Shown: positions 42,008 through 51,345, counted from the first letter of the stretch. The stretch is 51,701 nucleotides of DNA from Clostridiales bacterium (GCA_020860715.1 JAJBTU010000020.1:1-51701), one strand, 5' to 3'. Program-made: numbers and translations. Notes: generated by a model not told the origin, from the letters alone.

Positions 42008-42091
42008 TATATGTTTTCATACGTACTTCGCAGCAAGTGCGAAGTACTGTCCTGAATAGTTACATAACAGCTTAGCAGCAGGAGGCGCAAT

Positions 42092-42463
42092 ATGCTTTCA
42101 CATAAAACGAACGAATCGCAGGAGGACTATCTGGAGTGTATTTTCCAGATCACCCAGAAAAAAGGATTCTGCCGCAGCATAGATGTTGCAAATAAGCTTG
42201 AGGTAGCAAAGGCGAGCGTCAGCGTTGCTGTCTCAAAGCTTCAGGCAAACGGATACCTCCGGGTGGATGAGGATCATATGCTTCGTTTAACCGATTCCGG
42301 AGAACGGCTGGCGCGCAGGGTTTATGACAAACATAAGACGCTGAAAGAGATACTCGTGAAAGCAGGGGTTGACCCTGAACGGGCCGAGCTGGAAGCCTGC
42401 CGGATGGAACACGTGATCAGCGATGATTCCGTTTCAAAGCTAAAAGCTACAATAAATAAATAA
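42092..42463 (+). CDS. DtxR/MntR-type metal-dependent repressor
   Basis: 123 residues. N-terminal winged helix (SQEDYLECIFQITQKKGFCR, DVANKLEVAKASVSVAVSKL) and a short helical metal-binding/dimer domain (AELEACRMEHVISDDSV). No SH3-like third domain, so it matches the short MntR group. It starts 84 nt after the exporter and leads the radical SAM gene, so metal level probably links these genes. GGAGG precedes the ATG. Confidence 0.86.
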   Translation: MLSHKTNESQEDYLECIFQITQKKGFCRSIDVANKLEVAKASVSVAVSKLQANGYLRVDEDHMLRLTDSGERLARRVYDKHKTLKEILVKAGVDPERAELEACRMEHVISDDSVSKLKATINK

Positions 42464-42479
42464 AAGGAGCGTAAAACAA

Positions 42480-43577
42480 ATGGCAGAAAAAGAATATAAT
42501 CTGGGAGAGTACTTGACAGGCGGTGTGGAAAAGATTGTTAAAGGTGCCATCAGAGCGACGTTAAAAGACCCGAAGGAAAGCATTTTTATGGCTCGCTATG
42601 CAATCGCAAGCAAAGAATCTTCCAGGAGACGCGCTGAACTGGAAAAACAGGGAGAACATATCCCTCCGTTTCTGATTGCCAGCATTACCAGCAGCTGCAA
42701 TCTGCACTGTGCCGGCTGTTACGCAAGAGAGAACCATATCTGCTCGGATGAGAAAGCGTATGCACAGCTTTCCGCTGAGGAATGGGATGCCATTTTCAGA
42801 GAAGCGAAAGACTTAGGGATCGGTTTTATTCTGCTGGCAGGCGGAGAACCCATGATGCGCCGCGATATTCTGGATAAAGCAGCGGAAATTCCTGAAATTC
42901 TGTTTCCGGTTTTCACAAATGGAACCTTGCTGAATGACAGCTACATTAAGCTTTTTGATCAATCCCGAAATCTTGTTCCCATCTTTAGCATTGAAGGCGA
43001 TGAGAAGAAGACCGACGAGCGCCGCGGAAGCGGAATCTACCAGAGCCTGATTCGGGCAATGGACAAGATAAAAGAAAATCATCTGATCTTTGGCGCATCC
43101 GTTACAGCTACTACTTCCAATCTGAACGAAGTGGTTTCCGATGATTTCATCCATGTCCTTCAGGAACGCGGCTGTAAGGTGATTATCTATGTAGAATTCG
43201 TGCCGGTCACAGAGGACAGCACAGAACTGGCTCCGGGGGATGTCGAAAGAGAATTTCTGAAAAACAAGCTCATGGAACTGCGCGAGCAGTATCCTGAAAT
43301 GCTGTTTATCTCCTTCCCCGGTGATGAGAAGAGCTCAGGCGGTTGCCTTGCAGCTGGAAGAGGTTTCTTCCATATCAACTCCCACGGAGATGCAGAGCCA
43401 TGTCCATTCTCTCCATATACCGATATAAATGTCCGGGATACATCCGTGAGAGAAGCACTTCATTCAAAACTGTTTACAGCATTGCAGGATGGTGATGTGC
43501 TGATGGAAGATCATGCCGGAGGCTGTGTCCTCTTTGAGCGAAGAGATCAGGTGAAAAAATTGCTAAGCAACGAATAA
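42480..43577 (+). CDS. Radical SAM protein with SPASM-like tail
   Basis: 365 residues. CxxxCxxC in SSCNLHCAGCYAR near residue 75, GGEPMMRRD, and a C-terminal Cys-rich part (GGCLAAGRGFF...GDAEPCPFSPY...GGCVLF) able to hold auxiliary clusters. Radical SAM proteins of this type modify peptides or run anaerobic metabolism. It starts 16 nt after the DtxR gene. No precursor-peptide gene is visible nearby, so a peptide-maturase role is only one option. Confidence 0.83.
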   Translation: MAEKEYNLGEYLTGGVEKIVKGAIRATLKDPKESIFMARYAIASKESSRRRAELEKQGEHIPPFLIASITSSCNLHCAGCYARENHICSDEKAYAQLSAEEWDAIFREAKDLGIGFILLAGGEPMMRRDILDKAAEIPEILFPVFTNGTLLNDSYIKLFDQSRNLVPIFSIEGDEKKTDERRGSGIYQSLIRAMDKIKENHLIFGASVTATTSNLNEVVSDDFIHVLQERGCKVIIYVEFVPVTEDSTELAPGDVEREFLKNKLMELREQYPEMLFISFPGDEKSSGGCLAAGRGFFHINSHGDAEPCPFSPYTDINVRDTSVREALHSKLFTALQDGDVLMEDHAGGCVLFERRDQVKKLLSNE

Positions 43578-43649
43578 ACCCAGGTATTGTTCACGTATAC
43601 AACACAAAATAGACAACCTTTTGTCACAAATCAAATGATAGAATGCATC

Positions 43650-43667
43650 GGTAGTGTAAACACTGCC
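43650..43667 (+). promoter_or_regulatory. Palindrome upstream of the secreted esterase gene
   Basis: GGTAGTGTAAACACTGCC, arms GGtAGTGT/ACACTgCC around AA, 27 bp before the start codon. Possible operator; no clean promoter was picked in the 117-nt gap. Confidence 0.4.
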
Positions 43668-43694
43668 CAAATATAAACAGGAGGCATTCATATC

Positions 43695-45452
43695 ATGAAA
43701 TGCAGTATGAAAAAGAATCTGTCCTCTTTTCTTTCCCTGACGCTTGCCTTTTCGCTAACTGCGGGCTTCGGAATCAGCGCCAGTGCCGAAGAAAGTGCAA
43801 AGACATTCACAGAGACTGTCGCAGAGGAAAGCCTGGCCGAAAACATAACAGATACATCAGGCGTTAATAACTATTATCTCGTGACAAATATGTACGGCGA
43901 TGGGCAGAAGCCCTGGTATATTGTGATCGACTACGGCGTGGAGCTCGACCCGTCAGGTGTCTCTACAGACGATTTTGAAGTGGATAATTATGAGATTGAA
44001 GCCGTTTATACAAATTCAGAAACAAGCCTTCCTGAAAACAGCACAACCGGAAATTATGTACTGATTGAACTCTCCACAGACTACACAACCACAAACTATG
44101 GAGGAAGCGGCTCCGGAAGCAGTGAATCAGGTGAATATAATTCCTTCGGAAATAACTCTTTGGGGGATGATTCACTTGAAGAAGGATCTGAGGATGGGCG
44201 TTCCCTGGGAGAAGACTCTGTCGGAGATGGTTCTTTCGGTGATGATTCTTCTGGAAATGATTCTGCGGAAGACAGGGAAAATTCCGGTAATAGTGGAAAC
44301 ACAGAATTCCTCAGCTATGAAGAAAGCGAAACGGAATCCGGTGACATGAATGGCCTGAATGATTCCGGCTTCGGCAATCGCGGCGACCGCTCGGATATGG
44401 GGACCTCTGGTATGGGTGAATTTGATATGGGTGGCTCTGACACGGATGACTCCGGGATGGGCGGCTTTGATGCATCCAATAAGGCAGATCGTTCCACGCA
44501 GGACGGCAACAGCAGCAGAGGCTCCATGTTCTCCTCACAGTCTGCGCTCAGCAACCAGCTGGCCGTGACGTTCCAACAGACCGGCAGCATCACCTGCCTG
44601 GATGGAACGACTCTGGATGCGTGGGCAGAAAGCTGTACTACCAATTATGAAAATAATGTAAATCTTCTGGTTGAAAACTTTTCCCAGTATACATTTACAC
44701 TCTCAAACGGTACTTCCCTGATGTACAGCCTGTATCTGCCGGATGATTACTCAGAAGATACCGAATATCCTCTTGTCCTGTTTATGCCGGACGCTACCGG
44801 AGAAGGCAGTGATGAATATCTCGCCCTGACGGAAAGTCTGGGCGGCGTGATCTGGACGACCGAAGAATGGCAGAGCGAACATGAAACCATCGTGCTTGTC
44901 CCGCAGTATGAATCTTCCAATACCGAAGACCCTGCGTATACCATGGAACTGGTCACCGAAATCGTCAGCCTGTACAACGTAGATACTTCAAGAGAATATC
45001 TGGTCGGACAGTCTTCCGGAACCATCCGCTCCATCAAGCTGCTCATTGATTACCCAGATGAATTTGCAGGCGCGCTTCTGGTTGCTGGCCAGACCGATTC
45101 CGCCTATACCGATTCAATCTCGCAGCTGTCCACGCAGAACATCTGGATGATCTGCTCCGAAGGAGACGCGAGAGCTTATCCGGGCATGACCGAGATCACC
45201 GAGGCCGTGGAAGCAGAGGGAACCGAAGTGGCCATTGCCCAGTGGGCAGCCACACTCACCGATGACGAACAGGAACAGATGGCAGCCGAACAGGTTTCAG
45301 CAGGGGCAACAATCAACTGGACAATTTTTGACGCCAATACCGTAATGAGAGACGATGTAACTTCTACGGACGCTACAGAGCACATGAACACTTGGCGTGT
45401 GGCATATGATCTGGACACCGTAAGAGAATGGCTGTTTGAACAGACACGGTAA
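43695..45452 (+). CDS. Secreted protein: Ser/Gly/Asp-rich linker plus esterase-like domain
   Basis: 585 residues. Signal peptide (NLSSFLSLTLAFSLTAGFGI, cleavage near SASAEE). Residues about 35-135 may be a beta domain with YYLVTNMYGDGQKPWYIVID. Residues 135-285 are low complexity, with GDDS- and DMGGSD-like runs. The last 270 residues form an alpha/beta hydrolase: YPLVLFMPDATGEGSDEYL, nucleophile GQSSG near 437, and LLVAGQTDS. This is like feruloyl- or PHB-type secreted esterases. Substrate unknown. The spacer suggests exposure on the cell surface or display to the medium. It seems to be a single-gene unit with its own control region. Confidence 0.8.
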   Translation: MKCSMKKNLSSFLSLTLAFSLTAGFGISASAEESAKTFTETVAEESLAENITDTSGVNNYYLVTNMYGDGQKPWYIVIDYGVELDPSGVSTDDFEVDNYEIEAVYTNSETSLPENSTTGNYVLIELSTDYTTTNYGGSGSGSSESGEYNSFGNNSLGDDSLEEGSEDGRSLGEDSVGDGSFGDDSSGNDSAEDRENSGNSGNTEFLSYEESETESGDMNGLNDSGFGNRGDRSDMGTSGMGEFDMGGSDTDDSGMGGFDASNKADRSTQDGNSSRGSMFSSQSALSNQLAVTFQQTGSITCLDGTTLDAWAESCTTNYENNVNLLVENFSQYTFTLSNGTSLMYSLYLPDDYSEDTEYPLVLFMPDATGEGSDEYLALTESLGGVIWTTEEWQSEHETIVLVPQYESSNTEDPAYTMELVTEIVSLYNVDTSREYLVGQSSGTIRSIKLLIDYPDEFAGALLVAGQTDSAYTDSISQLSTQNIWMICSEGDARAYPGMTEITEAVEAEGTEVAIAQWAATLTDDEQEQMAAEQVSAGATINWTIFDANTVMRDDVTSTDATEHMNTWRVAYDLDTVREWLFEQTR

Positions 45453-45534
45453 GAACGGAACCACAAACAGAAACGTGAGCCGCCAGGCGCAAACGATTAT
45501 CAGGCCGGATAAGAAAGTATCCGGTCTGTTCTTT

Positions 45535-45957
45535 CTGGCTCAGGATACGGTCTTTCTTTTCTTTCCCGGCAAATACGGTTTCCACCGAATCCATCAAATC
45601 TTTCTGGGTAACATAGCTTCGCCTGAGTTTCACCGCCAGAAGCGCTGCCCCGTTCACAATGTTGGCAAGATCAGCGCCGCTGGCACCGCTCGTCGCAAGT
45701 GCGACCGAGTGGAAATCAACGTCGCTGGAAAGCAGGACTTTTTTCCCATGTACTTTCAGGATATTTTCACGCCCTGCCAGATCTGGCTTATCTACAATAA
45801 TACGGCGGTCAAAACGGCCCGGTCGCAAAAGCGCCTGATCCAGTACCTCCGGGCGGTTCGTCGCTGCCAATACGATGATGCCGCTGTTCGTTTCAAATCC
45901 GTCCATCTCTGAGAGCAGCTGGTTCAAAGTCTGCTCCCGCTCATCATTACTTCCGAA
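45535..45957 (-). pseudogene. ftsH: Internal AAA+ fragment of ftsH
   Basis: Reads [40 protein letters not shown] (second region of homology with arginine fingers), then VALATSGASGADLANIVNGAA and VFAGKEKKDRILSQKEQ. Both ends are missing: no Walker A, no HEXXH protease site. The ORF runs on to 45373 in unrelated sequence overlapping the esterase gene. A full ftsH should exist elsewhere in the genome. Confidence 0.8.
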
Positions 45958-46040
45958 ACTTGTATCCCGCTTTTCTCCCGGCGGAGTTTTCGGATGTCCA
46001 TGGACTCAAGGCGTTTCAGTTCCTCTACTGAAATGTTCAT
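45958..46040 (-). pseudogene. 5' fragment of a small mobile-element gene
   Basis: AGGAGGG and ATG give [20 protein letters not shown], like the start of DUF6870-type phage/ICE proteins, but about 27 codons later it merges with the ftsH fragment. It shows a recombination junction. Confidence 0.45.
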
Positions 46041-46121
46041 CTGCATCACCCTCCTATATATCACAGGCTGGAGAGGGTGTTTTGTCGCGTTCCTGCGGAA
46101 CATTTTTCTTAAATTTTTCAA

Positions 46122-46372
46122 AAAATAATGGCAGCCTTACCACCGGTTTGGGCACCCTTGGGATTCATATACATTTCTCCTACAGCCACCTGAACAGCCA
46201 TCCTTTTCCTTTGCATTCTTAGCCTTATTATCACATTTTAAGATCGCAAAATACAGCGTACTACCAGTCCACACAGGACACAAAAAGTGGACTGCCTGTC
46301 CACTTTTTTGCTTAAGATTGCAATACTGTAGGCGGTGTATTTCATTGCGATGTTGACTCAATATCATTCAGA
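46122..46372 (-). terminator. Gap with a bidirectional terminator
   Basis: AAAAAGTGGAC (46282-46292) pairs perfectly with GTCCACTTTTT (46298-46308), 5-nt loop, A/T ends on both sides. It ends the HTH gene at 46373. The rest of the gap holds only short frames, with one reading [20 protein letters not shown] on the minus strand, of unclear meaning. Confidence 0.75.
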
Positions 46373-47107
46373 TTATTCTGCCGTAAATTTTATTATTCCC
46401 AGACGCACAAATACCGGATAAAGCCAAGTTGCACCAGCAGTACCCATTATTCCCGTCAGCGTTTCCACCAGCATTTCCGCTCCGATGTCCCTGCAGTCTC
46501 CGAACGGAGATACCCTGACTATTTCTCTATATGCGTTCTCCACATTTTCCCTCGTGATCATGATTTCTTCTTTGCTGATTCTGATATTCCCATTGTCCAA
46601 TACCCTGTATGTAAATTTTACTCCCGCTTCTGTATAAAGCGGATAATCCTGAAAGGCTGAAACAGCCGACCAGAGTGCTTCGGTTCCGCCCACATTCCTC
46701 AAATATTCCAATGCGGCTTTCCGTCCCCGGTATCGCCCCGCTTTTTCTGCATCTGTGGATAAATCATCTGCCTTGTATGGCACCTTACTATAAGGCAGAT
46801 AGGAATTGACCGACGCCCTTGAAAGATTTGTGAATGCCATGATCTCCTTTATTGTCTTTCCTTCTTTCTTCAGGCGCAGCACTTCCTCAGCCATAGCGCT
46901 CCGGTAAACCTCCGTCGGATCTCTTCCCTCTGCTATGTCACGCTCTCTGGCCGTAACCAAAAGTTTTCGTACCTTAATCGGATTCAGATTAAGGTCGGCT
47001 GCTGTCAACCGCAGCGATTTCTCTTCTCTGTATGTCTCCACTGCCGCATCCGTCATGTCCTGTAATATTTTCTCCGCATCGTAATCCGGGTTCTTCTTTG
47101 GATTCAT
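46373..47107 (-). CDS. HTH protein of a mobile element, unknown
   Basis: 244 residues. Two likely helix-turn-helices: LTAADLNLNPIKVRKLLVTA (residues 35-55) and MAEEVLRLKKEGKTIKEIMA...LSRASVNSYLPYSK (70-110). The rest has a small beta region (GVKFTYRVLDNGNIRISKEE) and a hydrophobic end. Not assigned to a family. It is the last gene after a NusG paralogue and a serine recombinase, so it probably regulates that module. Confidence 0.7.
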   Translation of the reverse strand: MNPKKNPDYDAEKILQDMTDAAVETYREEKSLRLTAADLNLNPIKVRKLLVTARERDIAEGRDPTEVYRSAMAEEVLRLKKEGKTIKEIMAFTNLSRASVNSYLPYSKVPYKADDLSTDAEKAGRYRGRKAALEYLRNVGGTEALWSAVSAFQDYPLYTEAGVKFTYRVLDNGNIRISKEEIMITRENVENAYREIVRVSPFGDCRDIGAEMLVETLTGIMGTAGATWLYPVFVRLGIIKFTAE

Positions 47108-47216
47108 TTCCCCTCTCCTTCCTCAAACCGTGACAATCTATACAAAATATTCAAAAAGAAAGGCCGTATAGCTACGCGCTCGGCACGTCCGTCACACGGT
47201 CTTTCATCCTCTGTTC

Positions 47217-47696
47217 TTATGACAATCTTTCCGTAATCTCCAGCCCGGCAACCAACACACTGGTGCTGTCCTTCGCAAAATTCCGAGTCCAGTTCTCTGA
47301 TACCTTCAGCCATGCCAGACGCTTATGCCGGTCAATCCGTACGATCCGATTGTCCTGGCCGATCAGCGGCCCCTCCGTGACATGAGCAACGCCGTCCTTA
47401 ATAACTCCTTTTGACATGGGGATATAATGCTGCTCGTCACTTAAATCTGTCAAAAGCTCCGTTAGTTCCTCCGGTATCGGGACAATCGGCAGATTTTGCT
47501 CTTTCAATTTTTCTGCCGCAGCTTCATCACAATCGATGAACAGGAAATTCGGAAACAGTGTAGCTGTCACAGAATGCCATGCTCCCATATAATGCCTGTT
47601 GCGCTCGATCGTGTATTGAAACGTATCACACGCAGATAAGGCTCCGTTTCCCATCGCATTTTCCGTTGCTTCAGAATGATATAGTGCATATAACAA
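47217..47696 (-). CDS. NusG-family antiterminator paralogue (LoaP/UpxY-like)
   Basis: 159 residues, TTG start immediately after the recombinase stop (TGATTG), GGAGGGG upstream. An N-terminal NGN-like fold includes ATLFPNFLFIDCDEAAAEK and IPEELTELLTDLSD; the KOW part reads GPLIGQDNRIVRIDRHKRLAWLKV. Specialised NusG copies of this kind antiterminate long operons (polysaccharide, antibiotics) rather than act genome-wide. No such operon is seen in this window, so its target is unknown. Confidence 0.72.
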   Translation of the reverse strand: MLYALYHSEATENAMGNGALSACDTFQYTIERNRHYMGAWHSVTATLFPNFLFIDCDEAAAEKLKEQNLPIVPIPEELTELLTDLSDEQHYIPMSKGVIKDGVAHVTEGPLIGQDNRIVRIDRHKRLAWLKVSENWTRNFAKDSTSVLVAGLEITERLS

Positions 47697-48401
47697 TCAC
47701 AGCCCCTCCTCTCCACCGTCTGCGGCTTCTGCCGCGATTTCTTCTTTCAGACTTTCTCCGGTTCCTGATTTTATTGCTGCCGGATGATTTATTCTCTCCT
47801 CTGATCCTTTGATATTTTCTGTCCGGTCTTCACTCATCCATCTTCGAAAAGTAGCCCGGCAGATATTTAGCCGTGCGGCTGCATCAGTAACCGTCAGCTT
47901 TCCTTGTTCATATTCCGCTTTTATTCTCTGAAACTCCTCCGGAACCTGTTTCGATGGCGTCCCAAATCTGACTCCTCTCTCATGCGCCGCCTTGATTCCT
48001 TCGCTCTGTCTCCGGCGGCGAAGAACCCTCTGATTCCGCTCCGCATATTTCAAAACATCCAGCACAAGTTCCGAAACAAACTGTCCATTCAGCGCTTTCG
48101 CCGTCTCCGGAAGCTGCATATCCAAAACGACAATCGCCGTATCATGCTCCTTCGTAATCTTCTCCCACTTAACGATGATGTCATCGTAACTGTCCCCCAG
48201 GCGGTCAAGGCTTTTTAACACGACTGTATCGCCCGGTCTGATTCTCTCCAGAAGCAAATGATAGGCCGGAAAACCTGCATCATTCTGCTTGTCCCTGTAA
48301 ACGCAGGAATCCTCGACACCGTATTCCTGTATCGCATGGGTCTGCATTTCCCCGCTCTGTTTATCTGATTCCCGTACATATCCATAAATCGTATTATTCA
48401 T
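47697..48401 (-). CDS. Serine recombinase (resolvase/invertase)
   Basis: 234 residues. Catalytic domain with YVRESDKQ (the reactive Ser), LERIRPGDTVVLKSLDRLGDS and the helix around VLDVLKYAERNQRVLRRRRQSEGI. A C-terminal HTH follows (GKLTVTDAAARLNICRATFRRWM) and then a Ser/Glu-rich tail. It resembles invertases and resolvases. Coupling to a NusG paralogue suggests phase variation or element control, but no inverted repeats with a promoter were found nearby. Confidence 0.82.
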   Translation of the reverse strand: MNNTIYGYVRESDKQSGEMQTHAIQEYGVEDSCVYRDKQNDAGFPAYHLLLERIRPGDTVVLKSLDRLGDSYDDIIVKWEKITKEHDTAIVVLDMQLPETAKALNGQFVSELVLDVLKYAERNQRVLRRRRQSEGIKAAHERGVRFGTPSKQVPEEFQRIKAEYEQGKLTVTDAAARLNICRATFRRWMSEDRTENIKGSEERINHPAAIKSGTGESLKEEIAAEAADGGEEGL

Positions 48402-48488
48402 TCTGTCTTCAATCCCTGTCCAAAATCATCCTCATATAAAAAATCAGGCATTTCTGCCTGTCGGTATTGGTTTAAGAAAATCTGAGTA

Positions 48489-48518
48489 TAAAAATAAGAG
48501 CCTTTTCAGCTCTTATTT
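48489..48518 (-). terminator. Terminator after the DUF2325 gene
   Basis: AAATAAGAGC/GCTCTTATTT, perfect 10-bp stem with 7-nt loop, then TTTATA on the minus strand. Confidence 0.82.
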
Positions 48519-48588
48519 CGTATCCTTTATAGATTTTAATGTGGCTGACGTGAAAATATCCGTACAGCTGCATCCCACCACTCGTTTT

Positions 48589-49488
48589 TCACTCCACCAG
48601 ATCATGGTAAATCTGGCTGACGACCGATTCGATATGCCTGCTGTGGATATAGCCAAAGTTTAAATCCCTCTCCCGCAGCAGATGGATGTATTTCTTATAG
48701 GCTGCATGGGAAAGATAACCGGTAAAGAAATAGATATAATCTGCGCTTTCCAGCACAGCCGGGGCGACAATTCCGGAAATGTCTGTACTGATGAATGTCC
48801 AGTCCGGGAAATGATTTCTCAGCTTGTTCACCCAGTTTTCATGCCCGCCAATAATGACTATATTCTTATCCTTTATCGTTTCTTCCATCTGCGGGAAGTC
48901 CTGCGGCTCCGGTTCGGTATCTTTCTCCGTCATGCGGTATACGTGTTCGCGCAGGGAATTCAATTCCCCACACGCCTCATCATACTGGTTCCGCAAATCC
49001 TCATAATCGGCAAGCTCTTTTCTGGCGTCCGCATAAAGGGAATGAAGGCTCCGGTTCTCGCTCTGTACCTGATGCAGCCTGCTCCGAAGTTCGTCAATCT
49101 CCGCCTGCAGTTGCACCGCATCGGGCGTCTCCCCGGTAATCCGTGCAGAAACGGAAAGTTTATCACTTTCTTCATCCTTTTTCAGGCCTTTCAGACTGGT
49201 CTTCTCCACACCTTCCGGCCGGAATCTGGCCTGTCCGGATTCCTGTCCATCACCCGCTGAAAAATACTGACTGCCGGTTCCGAGAAGGACATCCATATAT
49301 TTATCAACCATTTCCATGGCAAATGCAAGCGACCCGGCACATGTCAGAAGCGGAGCCAGTGACTGCACTTCATGAAAGCCAAATTCCATGTCAGGGAACC
49401 GCATTTTCAGGATGGCCAGTGTCCGGGCAAATTCCGTGCGCAGGCCGTGGAAATGGTGTCCCCAGCGGTATGCGTAATCATTAGGGTA
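48589..49488 (-). pseudogene. DUF2325 protein gene, 5' truncated
   Basis: From the ATG at 49404 the frame gives 271 residues: MRFPDMEFGFHEVQSLAPLL, a long coiled coil (DELRSRLHQVQSENRSLHSL to YEDLRNQYDEACGELNSLRE) and a C-terminal Rossmann DUF2325 domain (NIVIIGGHENWVNKLRNHF...FFTGYLSH). Upstream of that ATG the frame stays open for 28 more codons with coherent sequence (YPNDYAYRWGHHFHGLRTEF) until a stop at 49491-49489, with no start. So the original 5' end is lost. The truncated form may still be made from 49404. Role unknown; DUF2325 proteins occur in mobile and sporulation contexts. Confidence 0.65.
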
Positions 49489-49585
49489 TCATCAACCAGC
49501 TCACATCATCCATGCCCTGCTACTTCGCGCCAGTGGAGCATGAATAGGTATGATGTTGTGTAGGGGAAATCCGTGGATACGATAT

Positions 49586-50821
49586 TTAACGGTTAGCGAA
49601 TGTTTTCAATTTGTTCACCTGCGCCTTTTTGGATTCCATGGATGGATGCACATAACGTGCAAGAGTAATAGACACATCGGAATGCCCCAGAATCTCACTG
49701 AGTGATTTGATGTCCATACCCTGTGCAACGCAGTTCGTCGCGTAGGTATGACGGAGGGTGTGGAATGTATGATGCTTTACTCCTGCCCTTTTCAGAAAAC
49801 GGGCAAAACGGGAGCGGCAGACGCGCGGCTCCATGAATTTTTCACTGCCAGTGAGTACATAATGTGAGGGCTCGCCGGCATGCTCCTTAAAATACGACAA
49901 GACGCTTTCCGGGATTGGTATTGTGCGGTTTGAACTGTCTGTTTTAGGCGGACCGATTACAACATGGGTACTGGCACCGGATTTACATTCCGTGTCTTTG
50001 ACGCGGTTTGCGGTCTTACTGATAGAGACAGTTCCGCTGTCCCAGTCAAAATCAGCCCACTGCAGGGCGCAGTTCTCGCCTATACGAATCCCGATATACA
50101 AATCAAGAAGAATACCTACAGAAAAAGCCGTGTCTTCCTTCCGCGCTTGCTCCTCAATGCAGACCTGTTCCTGCTCTGAAAACACCGGACTCGGAGTTTT
50201 TTTCACGGAGACTGGTATGGATTCAGGGACTTCACTGATATAATGCTGGGACTTCCCAAAACGGAGAATCCGGTACAGGATGGATTTGAGTTCAGACAGG
50301 GTTTTATCAGAAAGAGGACCTCCATCTTTCATACGCCCATGCTGCTTTTCATCGGACAGGAACGATGAAATCCGGCCATAATCAACAGCTTTTATGTCGA
50401 GATCTCCGAACTTCGGGAGAAGATGGTTCCCAATCATAACAGAATAAAATGCATATGAAGACTCCTTGATTGCCAGTTTCTTATAAGCCAGCCATTTTTC
50501 AGCGACATCCGAAAAGCAGATAACAGAATTAGCCACATTTGATACTGCGGAAGCTGAAGGTTCCGGAATATCCAGAGGAGCCACATTGTTCAGACATGCC
50601 AGGCCAGAACCACTGGTGGATGCGGATTCATTGCACATTGCTGCCGCCTGTAGGACTTCGAGACTTTTGAGAAAGTCTTTCTTCCTGGCCTTCACTTCCT
50701 GATAGCTGCGCCCATATATGTACTTATAACATGTCTTGCCGTGAACCGGGCTGCCATATACTACCCGTGCCTCCCAGCGTCCATCTTTCCTTTTGTGAAT
50801 GTTCTCTCCCAGTCTCCCCAT
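49586..50821 (-). CDS. Tyrosine recombinase / integrase
   Basis: 411 residues from MGRLGENIHKRKDGRWEARV (GAGGA eight bases upstream; the longer frame enters a repeat). N-terminal arm-binding/SAM-like domain (KWLAYKKLAIKESSYAFYS), catalytic core with Arg in LYIGIRIGENCAL, HTLRHTYATN (H-x-x-R), LGHSDVSITLARYV (H) and Tyr in ARYVHPS. All residues of the RHRHY set are present. It is a typical Clostridia ICE/phage integrase, with repeats and inverted arm-like sites just upstream, so this is probably one end of an integrated element. Confidence 0.93.
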   Translation of the reverse strand: MGRLGENIHKRKDGRWEARVVYGSPVHGKTCYKYIYGRSYQEVKARKKDFLKSLEVLQAAAMCNESASTSGSGLACLNNVAPLDIPEPSASAVSNVANSVICFSDVAEKWLAYKKLAIKESSYAFYSVMIGNHLLPKFGDLDIKAVDYGRISSFLSDEKQHGRMKDGGPLSDKTLSELKSILYRILRFGKSQHYISEVPESIPVSVKKTPSPVFSEQEQVCIEEQARKEDTAFSVGILLDLYIGIRIGENCALQWADFDWDSGTVSISKTANRVKDTECKSGASTHVVIGPPKTDSSNRTIPIPESVLSYFKEHAGEPSHYVLTGSEKFMEPRVCRSRFARFLKRAGVKHHTFHTLRHTYATNCVAQGMDIKSLSEILGHSDVSITLARYVHPSMESKKAQVNKLKTFANR

Positions 50822-50849
50822 CGTGAAAATCCTCGCTTTCCATGATTTG

Positions 50850-50956
50850 TCATGATTCGTACTGCGAATCATGATGCAGGCCGGGCACATCGCGCAGAAT
50901 GTTCCGATTTGCTACGCAAATCGAGAACGATACCGATTTTCATCACCCGGCTCTCC
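50850..50956 (+). repeat. Double-hairpin repeat, copy 2
   Basis: CATGATTCGTACTGCGAATCATG hairpin core, GATGCAGGCCGGGCACATCG, a 36-nt nested hairpin CGATTTGCTACGCAAATCG, then CGATTTTCATCACCCGGCTC and TCC. It matches copy 3 closely apart from the nested insert, and copy 1 in layout. Lies upstream of the integrase start. Confidence 0.65.
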
Positions 50957-50959
50957 ATA

Positions 50960-51052
50960 ATTCGTGGTCAAATATTACGAAGAATCACGGGCGGCACAAT
51001 AGGATTCCAGAAAAGTAATAAGCGGCCAATTCCTGACCACGAATTTGACCAC
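50960..51052 (+). repeat. Inverted GTGGTCA repeats near the integrase
   Basis: ATTCGTGGTCA (50960-50970) and TGACCACGAAT (51034-51044) are inverted; GTGGTCAAAT (50964) and ATTTGACCAC (51043) are inverted too. Such sites fit arm-type integrase or excisionase binding near an attachment site. Confidence 0.45.
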
Positions 51053-51121
51053 TGGTGATTAGTTTTCTTCCGATTTTGCCCATCCGTCAGACGGAAAATC
51101 AAGGGATTTTCTATGTTTATC

Positions 51122-51150
51122 TTGACAGAGAACCCAGAATGATGTAGAAT
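51122..51150 (+). promoter_or_regulatory. Rightward consensus promoter
   Basis: TTGACA, 17-bp spacer, TAGAAT. No ORF of note follows, so it may drive an RNA or a gene beyond the window, or be a relic. Confidence 0.5.
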
Positions 51151-51345
51151 TTGGCCTGTCGAGGAACAAAATAGGCTCGGTTGCATGGATTTTCGTCCGG
51201 AAAGCCGTATCCTTTAGTACTTTACTTTCGGATATTTCCAGAGGCTGCTAAGCCCAAAACCACATCAATTTCTTTTAAAATGCCGCTTGCAATATTGCAG
51301 GAACGGCTGTTTTTATTTCCCCATTATTTTCTTTTCCGTAACCGG

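Noticed and set aside
48402-48588. Possible invertible promoter near the serine recombinase
   Set aside because: No inverted repeats flank a promoter; the only palindrome is a terminator.
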